Positions 57,370-64,000 of a stretch of 64,000 nt of DNA are shown piece by piece. The DNA comes from Winogradskya consettensis (GTDB lineage: Bacteria; Actinomycetota; Actinomycetes; Mycobacteriales; Micromonosporaceae). The position numbers and the translations under genes are program-made. Positions within the stretch are counted from its first letter, which is position 1; the number at the start of each line of letters is the position of its first letter. The DNA lies in NCBI RefSeq assembly GCF_018332715.1, contig NZ_BOQP01000010.1:1-64000 (forward strand). Direction: 5' to 3'. The notes beneath the pieces are model-generated. The model worked only from the letters and a program-made list of their open reading frames with translations. It ran no database searches and was not told the origin of the DNA.

Positions 57370-60093
57370 ATGACCGGCATCCTGCGCCGGAATTCCTGGA
57401 CCGCGGCCGTCGGGCTCCTGGTGGCCGCGTTCGCGGCCGTCATGCTGCTGGCGCCGGGCGGCGAGGTGGTCACCGAGGCGGTGTCCAACGTCGCGTCGCT
57501 GCTGATGACGGTCGCCGCGGGCAGTGCCTGTCTCGTGCGTGCCGTCCGGCGGCGGGGACGCACCGGGGTGGCCTGGGCGGGGATCGGGCTGGGGTGTCTC
57601 TCGTACGGGTCCGGCGAGCTGGTCTGGACGTGGGTGCAGAGCATCGAACGCCAGGTCGTGGCCTCTCCGGGGCCGGCCGACGTGGGCTACCTCGCCATGG
57701 TCCCGCTGATCACGCTGGGGCTGCTGTTCATTCCGGTGACCCGTCAGACGCCGGCCAACCGGGTCCGCAGCGTGGTCGACGGGCTCATGATCGCCTGCTC
57801 GCTGTTGCTGATCAGCTGGATCGCGGTGCTGCACCCGCTGATCGAGACCGGCGCCGACTCGGCGCTCGCGCTGACCGTGCTGCTCGCGTACCCGATCGGT
57901 GATGTCGTCCTGATCACCGTCGTGCTGTACATGCTCGCCCAGTTGCGCCGCGAGGGGCAGGACTACGGGTCGCTCATGCTGATCGGCGCGGCCATGGTGG
58001 TCGTGGGCGTGGCCGACAGCGTGTACGCGTACCTCGCCCTGCACGGCGCGTACGCCTCGGGGGGCTGGCTCGACACGGGCTGGTTCCTCTGCTTCGGGCT
58101 GGTCCTGCTGGCCGCCCGCCGTCCGGAGCGGCCCCCGGGGCCCCGTCCGCAGCGGCGCACGAGCCCGGTCCGGGAGTTTGCCGGGCAGCCGTTCGCGCTA
58201 CTGGTGCCCTATGTCGCCGTGATCACCGCGCTGGTCTGCAGCGTCGTGTTCTACGCCCTGAACGGGCGCGTCGACGCCTTCTACTCCGGCTCCCGGTCGG
58301 TGCTGATCCTGCTGATCGTGGCCCGTCAGCTGCTCACCCTGCTGGAGAACCGGCAGCTCACCGGCGACCTGGAACGCAGGGTCGGCGCCCGCACGCAGGA
58401 GTTGCGCGCCAGCGAGCTGCGGTTCCGGGCTCTGGTGCAGCAGAGCTCCGACTCGGTGGCGATCATCGAGGCCGACTCGACCATCCGCTATCAGGGCGAG
58501 TCGGTCGAGCGGATCTTCGGGTGGCCCGCGGAGGTCCTGATCGGCCGCCGCCTGGTCGACATCGTGGAGAAGGAGGGGCTGCCGCAGCTGCGGGCCGCGC
58601 TCGTGGACGCACTGGGGGCGCCGGGGCAGGCAATGGTCTTCGAGCTGCCGGTCCCGCACGCCGACGGCCGGATCCGGCTGGCGGAGATGACCATGACCAA
58701 CCTGCTGGACGATCCGGGCGTACGCGGGCTCGTGCTCAACACGCGTGACGTGCACGACGCGAAGGAGCTGCAGGACCGGCTGGTGCACGAGGCGTATCAC
58801 GACAGCCTGACCGGGCTGGCGAGCCGGGCGCTGTTCACCGAGCGGGTGACGGAGGCTGTGGCGGGCGGTACGCGTACCCGGGAAGTGGCGATCCTGGTCA
58901 TTGATCTCGATGGTTTCAAGGAGATCAACGACAGCCTCGGCCACGCCGTCGGCGACCAGCTGCTGATCCAGGTGGCGGGGCGGCTGCTGAAGGCCGTCCG
59001 GGAGTGCGACACGGTGGCGCGCTTCGGCGGGGACGAGTTCGGTGTGGTCGTGGAGTCGTCGCCCACCGCGCGGCGGGACGCCGAGATCGTGGCCGCGCGG
59101 ATCGTCGCCGCCCTGCAGGAGCCGTTCCTGGTCGGCGAGCGGGAGCTGCGCACGTCGGCGAGCATCGGGCTGGCCTGCGCGGATGACGCCGCCGACCTCG
59201 ACTCGCTGATCCGCAACGCGGACCTGGCGATGTACCGCGCGAAGTCGGCCGGCGGGGACTGCGTCGCCGGCTACGACCCGGCGATGCTGGCCGGGCTCGT
59301 CGAGCGGCTCGAGCTGGAGGCGGATCTGCGCGTGGCGCTGACCCGCGACGAGCTGGTCCTGCACTACCAGCCGACCGTCGACCTGCGGACGTCCGGGATC
59401 GTGGGGTTCGAGGCCCTGGTCCGCTGGCAGCACCCGGTGCGCGGCATGGTGTCGCCGCTCGACTTCATCGGCATCGCCGAGGCGACCGGCCTGATCGTGC
59501 CGCTGGGCCGGTGGGTGCTCACCGAGGCCTGCCGCCAGGCGGTCGCGTGGGGCGCGGCGGGGGAGCGTCCGCTGAAGATGGCGGTCAACGTCTCGGTCCG
59601 CCAGTTCGAGCACGGGGACCTGTCGGCGATGGTCGCCGAGGTGCTCGCCGAGACGGGCATGCCCGCCGAGCGGCTGTGCCTGGAGATGACCGAGAGCGTC
59701 CTGCTCACCGACACCGACGAGAATCTCACCCAGCTGCACCGGCTCAAGGCGCTGGGGGTCACCCTCGCCATGGACGATTTCGGTACGGGCTACTCGTCGC
59801 TGGCCTACCTGCGCCGCTACCCGATGGACATCCTGAAGATCGACCGCTCGTTCGTGGACCGCCTCGGCGGGGACCGCGAGGACGAGGCGCTGGTCCGCAC
59901 GATCGTCCGGCTGGGCCGCAGCCTCGGTATGACCACGGTCGCCGAGGGGATCGAGGACGCGGTGCAGCTGGGCGTGCTCCGCGATCTCCAGGTCGACCTG
60001 GCGCAGGGCTTCTACCTGTCCCGCCCGCTGCCGGCCGCCGAGGCGGGACGCGTCCTCGACGAGGGCCTGACCAAGCTCGCACTGGCCTCCTAG
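57370..60093 (+). CDS. Membrane PAS-GGDEF-EAL c-di-GMP enzyme
   Basis: The protein is 907 aa from ATG 57370 with GGGGAGGGG upstream. About ten transmembrane helices (residues 10-320) are followed by a coiled stretch, a PAS domain near residues 345-455 (LVQQSSDSVAIIEADSTIRYQGESVERIFGW), a GGDEF domain (RFGGDEFGVVV near 552) and an EAL domain (GFEALVRW near 679, DDFGTGYSSLAYL, ILKIDRSFV). Both active sites look intact. It is the third c-di-GMP enzyme in the window. Its stop overlaps by 4 nt the stop of the convergent PucR-type gene. Confidence 0.94.
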   Translation: MTGILRRNSWTAAVGLLVAAFAAVMLLAPGGEVVTEAVSNVASLLMTVAAGSACLVRAVRRRGRTGVAWAGIGLGCLSYGSGELVWTWVQSIERQVVASPGPADVGYLAMVPLITLGLLFIPVTRQTPANRVRSVVDGLMIACSLLLISWIAVLHPLIETGADSALALTVLLAYPIGDVVLITVVLYMLAQLRREGQDYGSLMLIGAAMVVVGVADSVYAYLALHGAYASGGWLDTGWFLCFGLVLLAARRPERPPGPRPQRRTSPVREFAGQPFALLVPYVAVITALVCSVVFYALNGRVDAFYSGSRSVLILLIVARQLLTLLENRQLTGDLERRVGARTQELRASELRFRALVQQSSDSVAIIEADSTIRYQGESVERIFGWPAEVLIGRRLVDIVEKEGLPQLRAALVDALGAPGQAMVFELPVPHADGRIRLAEMTMTNLLDDPGVRGLVLNTRDVHDAKELQDRLVHEAYHDSLTGLASRALFTERVTEAVAGGTRTREVAILVIDLDGFKEINDSLGHAVGDQLLIQVAGRLLKAVRECDTVARFGGDEFGVVVESSPTARRDAEIVAARIVAALQEPFLVGERELRTSASIGLACADDAADLDSLIRNADLAMYRAKSAGGDCVAGYDPAMLAGLVERLELEADLRVALTRDELVLHYQPTVDLRTSGIVGFEALVRWQHPVRGMVSPLDFIGIAEATGLIVPLGRWVLTEACRQAVAWGAAGERPLKMAVNVSVRQFEHGDLSAMVAEVLAETGMPAERLCLEMTESVLLTDTDENLTQLHRLKALGVTLAMDDFGTGYSSLAYLRRYPMDILKIDRSFVDRLGGDREDEALVRTIVRLGRSLGMTTVAEGIEDAVQLGVLRDLQVDLAQGFYLSRPLPAAEAGRVLDEGLTKLALAS

Positions 60094-61175
60094 GACGCCG
60101 TAGGGAGGGTGTGGGCGAGCGCCAGTTGCAGGTGGAGCCGGGCGTCGGGATCGTCGAGCAGGTCGCCGAGGACCTGCCTGATCTTGCGGAGCCGGTAACG
60201 GACGGTCTGCGGATGGGCGTGCAGCGCCTCCGCGGTCGCCAGCACCTGACCCTGCGCCCGGAGCCAGGCGTGCAGGGTTTCCCGCTCCGGTGTGCGTAAC
60301 GGGGCGAGCGGGGCCAGCCACGTGGCGGCGTACCGATCCATCAGGCCCGGCTCCCACCCGGTGACCAGGTCGAAGAGGTGGTCGTCGCAGCGCAGCAACC
60401 CGGCACCCGGCAGGATCCGCAGCGCGCGCCGCGACAGCCGGTAGGACTCCCGCGTCGCGGCCAGCGGCACGGTCGGGCCGAGCGTGGCATGCCGGCGCAG
60501 CAGAACCGCGCCGAGATGGGTGAGCCGCCCGGGGGTGTCCGGCGCGGGGACGATCATGACGGTGGCGTCGTCGATGACGGTGGCGACGGTGCCGTGGCCC
60601 GCCGCGCGGCTGAGGTTGGCGCCGTCTGTGCCCTCGGCGCAGATCACGGCCGCTGTCGCGGGCAGGGGCCAGCGTGCGGCGTCCGCGGCGGCCTGCAGCA
60701 CGGTGGCGCCGGGCGGGTCGGGCTGGACGAGCAGGGTGATGAGCCTGCGCCGGGTGGTGTCCCAGTCGCGTCCGTGGCTCTCCTGCTCGTCGAGGTAGCC
60801 CTGGGCCGCGGCGCCGGCGAGCGTGTCGACGAAGCCGAAGAGCGTGGACGCCAGGCCGTACAGCAACCGGGGTGGCAGGTCGAGGCCGGTCAGGTAGTCC
60901 CACAGGTCGCGGGCGCCGACGGTCAGGATCGCGCGCAGGGCGTCGACGCGGTGGCCCTCACGGAACTCGGTGCGCCCGAGCCGGGTGAAGACCGCGCGGG
61001 CGGGGCCGAGGTCGCAGGCCGGGTCGGCGACGAGGCGGACGAACGCGTCGGCGGCGGTCTCCACGCCGAGGGTGAGGCCGCGGCCCTGGCCGCCGGTGAG
61101 TGACCTGCCCTGCGCGCTCATCTGCGCGCGGATGGTCCGCAGGAGCCGTTCGCTGACCGTCGCGCTGTCGAACAC
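60090..61175 (-). CDS. PucR-type helix-turn-helix transcriptional regulator
   Basis: The protein is 361 aa from GTG 61175 with GAGGTG 5 nt upstream. The C-terminal region LRAQGQVLATAEALHAHPQTVRYRLRKIRQVLGDLLDDPDARLHLQLAL is the PucR_HTH domain. The N-terminal part is a long helical region without a named ligand domain, and the middle has a GGDEF-like/CdaR appearance but no motif. It is divergent from the FAD dehydrogenase gene and probably controls it. The 18-bp inverted repeat 61176-61193 directly before its start is a likely operator. Confidence 0.88.
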   Translation of the reverse strand: MFDSATVSERLLRTIRAQMSAQGRSLTGGQGRGLTLGVETAADAFVRLVADPACDLGPARAVFTRLGRTEFREGHRVDALRAILTVGARDLWDYLTGLDLPPRLLYGLASTLFGFVDTLAGAAAQGYLDEQESHGRDWDTTRRRLITLLVQPDPPGATVLQAAADAARWPLPATAAVICAEGTDGANLSRAAGHGTVATVIDDATVMIVPAPDTPGRLTHLGAVLLRRHATLGPTVPLAATRESYRLSRRALRILPGAGLLRCDDHLFDLVTGWEPGLMDRYAATWLAPLAPLRTPERETLHAWLRAQGQVLATAEALHAHPQTVRYRLRKIRQVLGDLLDDPDARLHLQLALAHTLPTAS

Positions 61176-61193
61176 TTGTCACCTCGGTGATAA
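61176..61193. promoter_or_regulatory. 18-bp inverted repeat, candidate PucR operator
   Basis: TTGTCACC-TC-GGTGATAA matches at 7 of 8 positions in the arms and abuts the GTG of the regulator gene, in the divergent promoter region. Confidence 0.55.
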
Positions 61194-61245
61194 ACGCGCG
61201 CTGCTTTTGTGCGCCGGGGGAGCATCATATTGGCACCGCGATGCC

Positions 61246-61251
61246 TAGTTT
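61246..61251 (+). promoter_or_regulatory. -10 element, leaderless promoter (FAD dehydrogenase)
   Basis: TAGTTT lies 6 nt before ATG 61258. Confidence 0.6.
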
Positions 61252-61257
61252 GAGGGG

Positions 61258-62916
61258 ATGGACGCAGATGTGATCGTGGTGGGTGGCGGGCTGGCCGGAC
61301 TGGTCGCCACCGCCGAGCTGGCCGACGCGGGCAAAAAGGTGCTGCTGCTCGATCAGGAGCCCCCGCAGAGCCTGGGCGGTCAGGCGTTCTGGTCGTTCGG
61401 CGGGTTGTTCCTCGTCGACTCGCCCGAGCAGCGGCGCATGGGCGTCAAGGACTCGCACGATCTGGCGTGGCAGGACTGGCTCGGCAGCGCCGCGTTCGAC
61501 CGTCCCGAGGACGAGTGGCCGCGTCGCTGGGCTGAGGCGTACGTCGATTTCGCGGCCGGGGAGAAGCGGTCCTGGCTGCACGCGATGGGTCTGCGGTTCT
61601 TCCCGGTGGTGGGCTGGGCGGAGCGTGGCGGTGCCGCCGCCGACGGTCACGGCAATTCGGTGCCGCGCTTCCACATCACCTGGGGGACCGGCCCGGGGGT
61701 GGTCGCGCCCTTCGAGCGACGGGTACGCGCCGCGGCGGAGAAGGGCCTGGTCACGTTCGCGTTCCGGCACCGCGTCGACGAGCTCGTCACCGCTGCCGGG
61801 GCGGTGACGGGGGTGCGCGGAACGATCCTGGAAGCCAGCGACGTGCCGCGCGGTGTCTCCAGCTCGCGGGTGGAGGCCGGCGTCTTCGAGTACGCCGCCC
61901 AGGCGGTCATCGTCACCTCGGGCGGCATCGGCGGCGACCCGGAGCTGGTCCGCAAGGCCTGGCCGGCCCGGCTCGGCACCCCGCCGAAGCGGATGGTGGC
62001 AGGCGTCCCCGCGCACGTCGACGGCCGGATGCTGGGCATCACCGAGGCGGCCGGCGGCCGGATCATCAACCCGGACCGGATGTGGCACTACACCGAGGGC
62101 CTGCGCAACTGGGACCCGATCTGGCCGGACCACGGCATCCGCATCCTGCCGGGCCCGTCGTCGCTGTGGCTCGACGCGACCGGCAAACGGCTACCGGCAC
62201 CGTTCTTCCCGGGCTTCGACACGCTGGGCACACTGAAGCACCTGATGGGCACCGGCCACGACTACAGCTGGTTCGTGCTCACCCAGAAGATCATCGAGAA
62301 GGAGTTCGCGCTCTCGGGCTCCGAGCAGAACCCCGACCTGACCGGCAAGAGCGTGCGCGACGTGCTCAAACGGGTCCGCCCGGGAGCCACCCCGCCGGTC
62401 GAGGCCTTCAAACAGCACGGCGAGGACTTCATCATCGCCGGCACCCTGCCCGATCTGGTGGAGGGCATGAACAAACTGGCGGCCTCCTCGGGTGGTCCCG
62501 CTCTCGACCTCGACTCGGTACGCGGAACCATCGAGTCCCGCGACCGCGAGATCGCCAACCCGTACTCCAAGGACGCCCAGATCACCGCGATCAACGGCGC
62601 CCGTCGCTACCGCGGCGACAAACTCGTCCGGGTAGCCACCCCGCACCGCCTGCTCGACCCGGCAGCCGGCCCCCTGATCGCCGTCCGCCTCAACATCCTC
62701 ACCCGCAAAACCCTCGGCGGCCTCCAGACCGACCTCGACGCCCGCGTCCTGAGCACCGACGGCACCCCCCTGCCCGGCGTGTACGCAGCCGGCGAGGCAG
62801 CAGGTTTCGGTGGCGGCGGCATGCACGGCTACAACTCCCTGGAAGGAACCTTCCTCGGCGGCTGCATCTTCTCCGGCCGCACCGCCGGCCGAGCCGCAGC
62901 AGCCGCCGTGAGCTGA
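61258..62916 (+). CDS. FAD-binding dehydrogenase (KstD/fumarate reductase flavoprotein family)
   Basis: The protein is 552 aa. The FAD-binding Rossmann motif is VIVVGGGLAGLVATAEL at the N-terminus. SLGGQAFWSFGGLF, a substrate-domain VIVTSGGIGGDPELV, and the C-terminal GVYAAGEAAGFGGGGMHGYNSLEGTFLGGCIFSGRTAGR complete the pattern of the FAD_binding_2 family with 3-ketosteroid-delta-1-dehydrogenase-like members. The oxidised substrate is unknown; steroid, fatty acid and dicarboxylate substrates all occur in the family. Divergent PucR-type regulator suggests induction by its substrate. Confidence 0.9.
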   Translation: MDADVIVVGGGLAGLVATAELADAGKKVLLLDQEPPQSLGGQAFWSFGGLFLVDSPEQRRMGVKDSHDLAWQDWLGSAAFDRPEDEWPRRWAEAYVDFAAGEKRSWLHAMGLRFFPVVGWAERGGAAADGHGNSVPRFHITWGTGPGVVAPFERRVRAAAEKGLVTFAFRHRVDELVTAAGAVTGVRGTILEASDVPRGVSSSRVEAGVFEYAAQAVIVTSGGIGGDPELVRKAWPARLGTPPKRMVAGVPAHVDGRMLGITEAAGGRIINPDRMWHYTEGLRNWDPIWPDHGIRILPGPSSLWLDATGKRLPAPFFPGFDTLGTLKHLMGTGHDYSWFVLTQKIIEKEFALSGSEQNPDLTGKSVRDVLKRVRPGATPPVEAFKQHGEDFIIAGTLPDLVEGMNKLAASSGGPALDLDSVRGTIESRDREIANPYSKDAQITAINGARRYRGDKLVRVATPHRLLDPAAGPLIAVRLNILTRKTLGGLQTDLDARVLSTDGTPLPGVYAAGEAAGFGGGGMHGYNSLEGTFLGGCIFSGRTAGRAAAAAVS

Positions 62917-63015
62917 CCGCAATGAGCTGGCCCGGTTATGCTCCCGGTCGATGGGATCGCGTCCGCTGTGGACCCGGTCAGCGCCCGGCAGACCGTGGGC
63001 GGAGGTGGACACGAA

Positions 63016-63801
63016 ATGCACCGCCCAATTCCGCGGAGCCTGACCCTCCCGGGCTCGCGCCGTCTCGCCTTCCACGACCGGGCGGGCGCGGGCCGCCCGG
63101 TGCTCGCACTGCACGGCCACTTCGCGTCCGGGCGCACTTTCGCCACGCTGGCCGGCGCCCTCGCCCCTGAGTGGCGCCTGATCGCGCCGGACCAGCGCGG
63201 ACACGGCGACTCCGGCCGGGCGGCCGACTACTCACGCGACGGTTATGTCAGCGACGCGGTGGCGTTGCTGGATCACCTGGGCATCGGGTCGGCGGTGGTG
63301 CTGGGGCATTCGCTGGGCGGGGTGAACGCGTACCAACTGGCGGCAGCGCACCCGGAGCGCGTGAGTGCTCTGGTCGTCGAGGACATCGGCGCCGTGGTCG
63401 ACGGGGACCTGTCGTTCGCGCTGACGTGGCCGCGGCGTGCCCCGGATCGCGCGGCACTGGAAGCGGCTCTCGGCGGCAGCGCGCCCTATCTGAAGGAGGC
63501 GATCCGCTCGTTCCCCGACGGATGGGGCCTCGATTTCGACCCGTCGGACATGGTGGCCTCCCAGCTGTCCCTCAACGGCGACCACTGGGGTGACTGGCTC
63601 GCGAGCGACTGCCCAGCCCTGCTCGTGCACGGCACCCGCAGCGGTGTCCTGTCCGCCGGGCATGCCGCACAGATGACCGCCGAACGCCCCCGGACCACCC
63701 TGGTCGACGTCCCCGCCGGCCACAGCGTCCACGCCACAGCCCCCGCCGCATTCGCCACCGCGCTCACCTCTTTCCTGACCACGGCACACCCCGGGCGGTA
63801 A
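63016..63801 (+). CDS. Alpha/beta hydrolase
   Basis: The protein is 261 aa from ATG 63016, with GGAGG about 10 nt upstream. It has LALHGHFASGRTF (oxyanion HG), DQRGHGDSGRAADYS, the nucleophile VVLGHSLGGVNAY with Ser near residue 98, and a C-terminal VPAGHSVHATAP His. Fold and triad fit epoxide-hydrolase/haloperoxidase-type serine hydrolases. Substrate unknown. It follows the FAD dehydrogenase by about 100 bp and may act in the same pathway. Confidence 0.88.
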   Translation: MHRPIPRSLTLPGSRRLAFHDRAGAGRPVLALHGHFASGRTFATLAGALAPEWRLIAPDQRGHGDSGRAADYSRDGYVSDAVALLDHLGIGSAVVLGHSLGGVNAYQLAAAHPERVSALVVEDIGAVVDGDLSFALTWPRRAPDRAALEAALGGSAPYLKEAIRSFPDGWGLDFDPSDMVASQLSLNGDHWGDWLASDCPALLVHGTRSGVLSAGHAAQMTAERPRTTLVDVPAGHSVHATAPAAFATALTSFLTTAHPGR

Positions 63802-63814
63802 CCGGCACGGCGAA

Positions 63815-63845
63815 GCCCCGCAGCCCAAGGTGAGGGGTGCGGGGC
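63815..63845. terminator. Terminator between convergent genes
   Basis: GCCCCGCA and TGCGGGGC form an 8-bp stem with a 15-nt loop after the hydrolase stop, before the convergent partial gene. Confidence 0.6.
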
Positions 63846-63857
63846 CGCGCGGGAAGG

Positions 63858-64000
63858 TCAGCCGGCGGTGGTCAGGTTGTAGACCGTGGTGCCGCCGACC
63901 GTGGTGGCCGTGTAGTTCTCGGAGACCCAGGTGGTGATCTGGGAGGTCTCGGTGGCCGTGCCGCCCTGGCCGCCGCCTCCGCCCATGCCGCCGCCCGAGA
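63858..64000 (-). CDS. C-terminal fragment of probable GT39-like mannosyltransferase
   Basis: The last 47 codons of a minus-strand gene run off the window edge. The sequence is Gly-rich (GGGMGGGGGQGG) and then TATETSQITTWVSENYTATTV followed by a short end with VYNLTTAG. This type of Gly-rich linker plus a W-V-x-x-N-[YF]-T-A-x-T-V-G-G-T-T-V-Y ending is what I recall for the extracytoplasmic tail of actinobacterial ArnT/PMT-like glycosyltransferases. The catalytic part lies outside the window, so the call is tentative. Confidence 0.6.
   Translation of the reverse strand, partial: SGGGMGGGGGQGGTATETSQITTWVSENYTATTVGGTTVYNLTTAG

Noticed and set aside
1..64000. tRNA, rRNA, phage or integrative-element genes, origin of replication
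   Set aside because: I looked for tRNA-like cloverleaf ends, integrase or transposase motifs and DnaA-box clusters by eye and found none. A tRNAscan or ISfinder run would settle it.

Overview
The window is very GC-rich (G+C-ending codons almost throughout), with GTG starts, PucR/MarR/MerR regulators, a Hanks-type Ser/Thr kinase, many c-di-GMP enzymes and secreted actinobacterial hydrolases. This suggests a chromosomal segment of a filamentous actinomycete, most likely Micromonosporaceae (Actinoplanes-like); the genus is inference. I see no tRNA, rRNA, CRISPR array, phage genes or insertion sequence. Coding density is high. Several genes have an actinobacterial -10 hexamer (TAnnnT or a close variant) only 5 to 7 nt before the start codon, which points to leaderless mRNAs.

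Layout. 43-8045 (minus strand) is a cell-surface polysaccharide type operon: three family 2 glycosyltransferases, an 1102-aa polytopic membrane protein with a long disordered tail carrying repeated T-x-[VIL]-I motifs, and a second membrane protein. Its promoter overlaps a perfect palindrome at 8139-8152. 8492-12591 (plus) holds a 47-aa Cys/His microprotein, a sulfotransferase, a GH43-like beta-propeller protein, a highly structured leader (11040-11159), and a two-gene unit of an AdoMet decarboxylase-like protein and a FeeM-like N-acyltransferase. 12655-17683 has a Ser/Thr kinase with a repeat tail, a secreted-protein gene split by a stop codon, a universal stress protein with an APC permease, and a STAS protein.

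17712-33260: an esterase/ATP-grasp pair, a GGDEF-EAL protein, a DUF5990/SNF2 helicase/SWIM run, VOC, APH-kinase and GNAT genes with short leaderless promoters, a diguanylate cyclase, YccF and two extracytoplasmic proteins. 33298-44579: a HEAT-repeat protein, a secreted tripeptidyl-aminopeptidase-like hydrolase, a PLP dehydratase coupled to RidA, an anchored metalloprotease, and a VIT-VWA protein coupled to a MerR regulator. 44675-53382: a MarR-MFS-isochorismatase-dienelactone hydrolase operon divergent from MerR, a secreted M6-like protease, a GH26-like glycosidase and a membrane dipeptidase. 53411-64000: a NarL-type two-component system divergent from an ABC exporter across an 18-bp inverted repeat, a PAS-GGDEF-EAL protein, a PucR-type regulator divergent from an FAD dehydrogenase, an alpha/beta hydrolase, and the 3' end of a probable GT39-like mannosyltransferase.

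The strongest candidates for undescribed biology are the structured leader plus SpeD-like/FeeM-like pair near 11.0-12.6 kb, the 47-aa Cys/His microprotein with its coupled leaderless upstream ORF, and the T-x-x-I motif array in the big membrane protein. These are inferences from sequence only.
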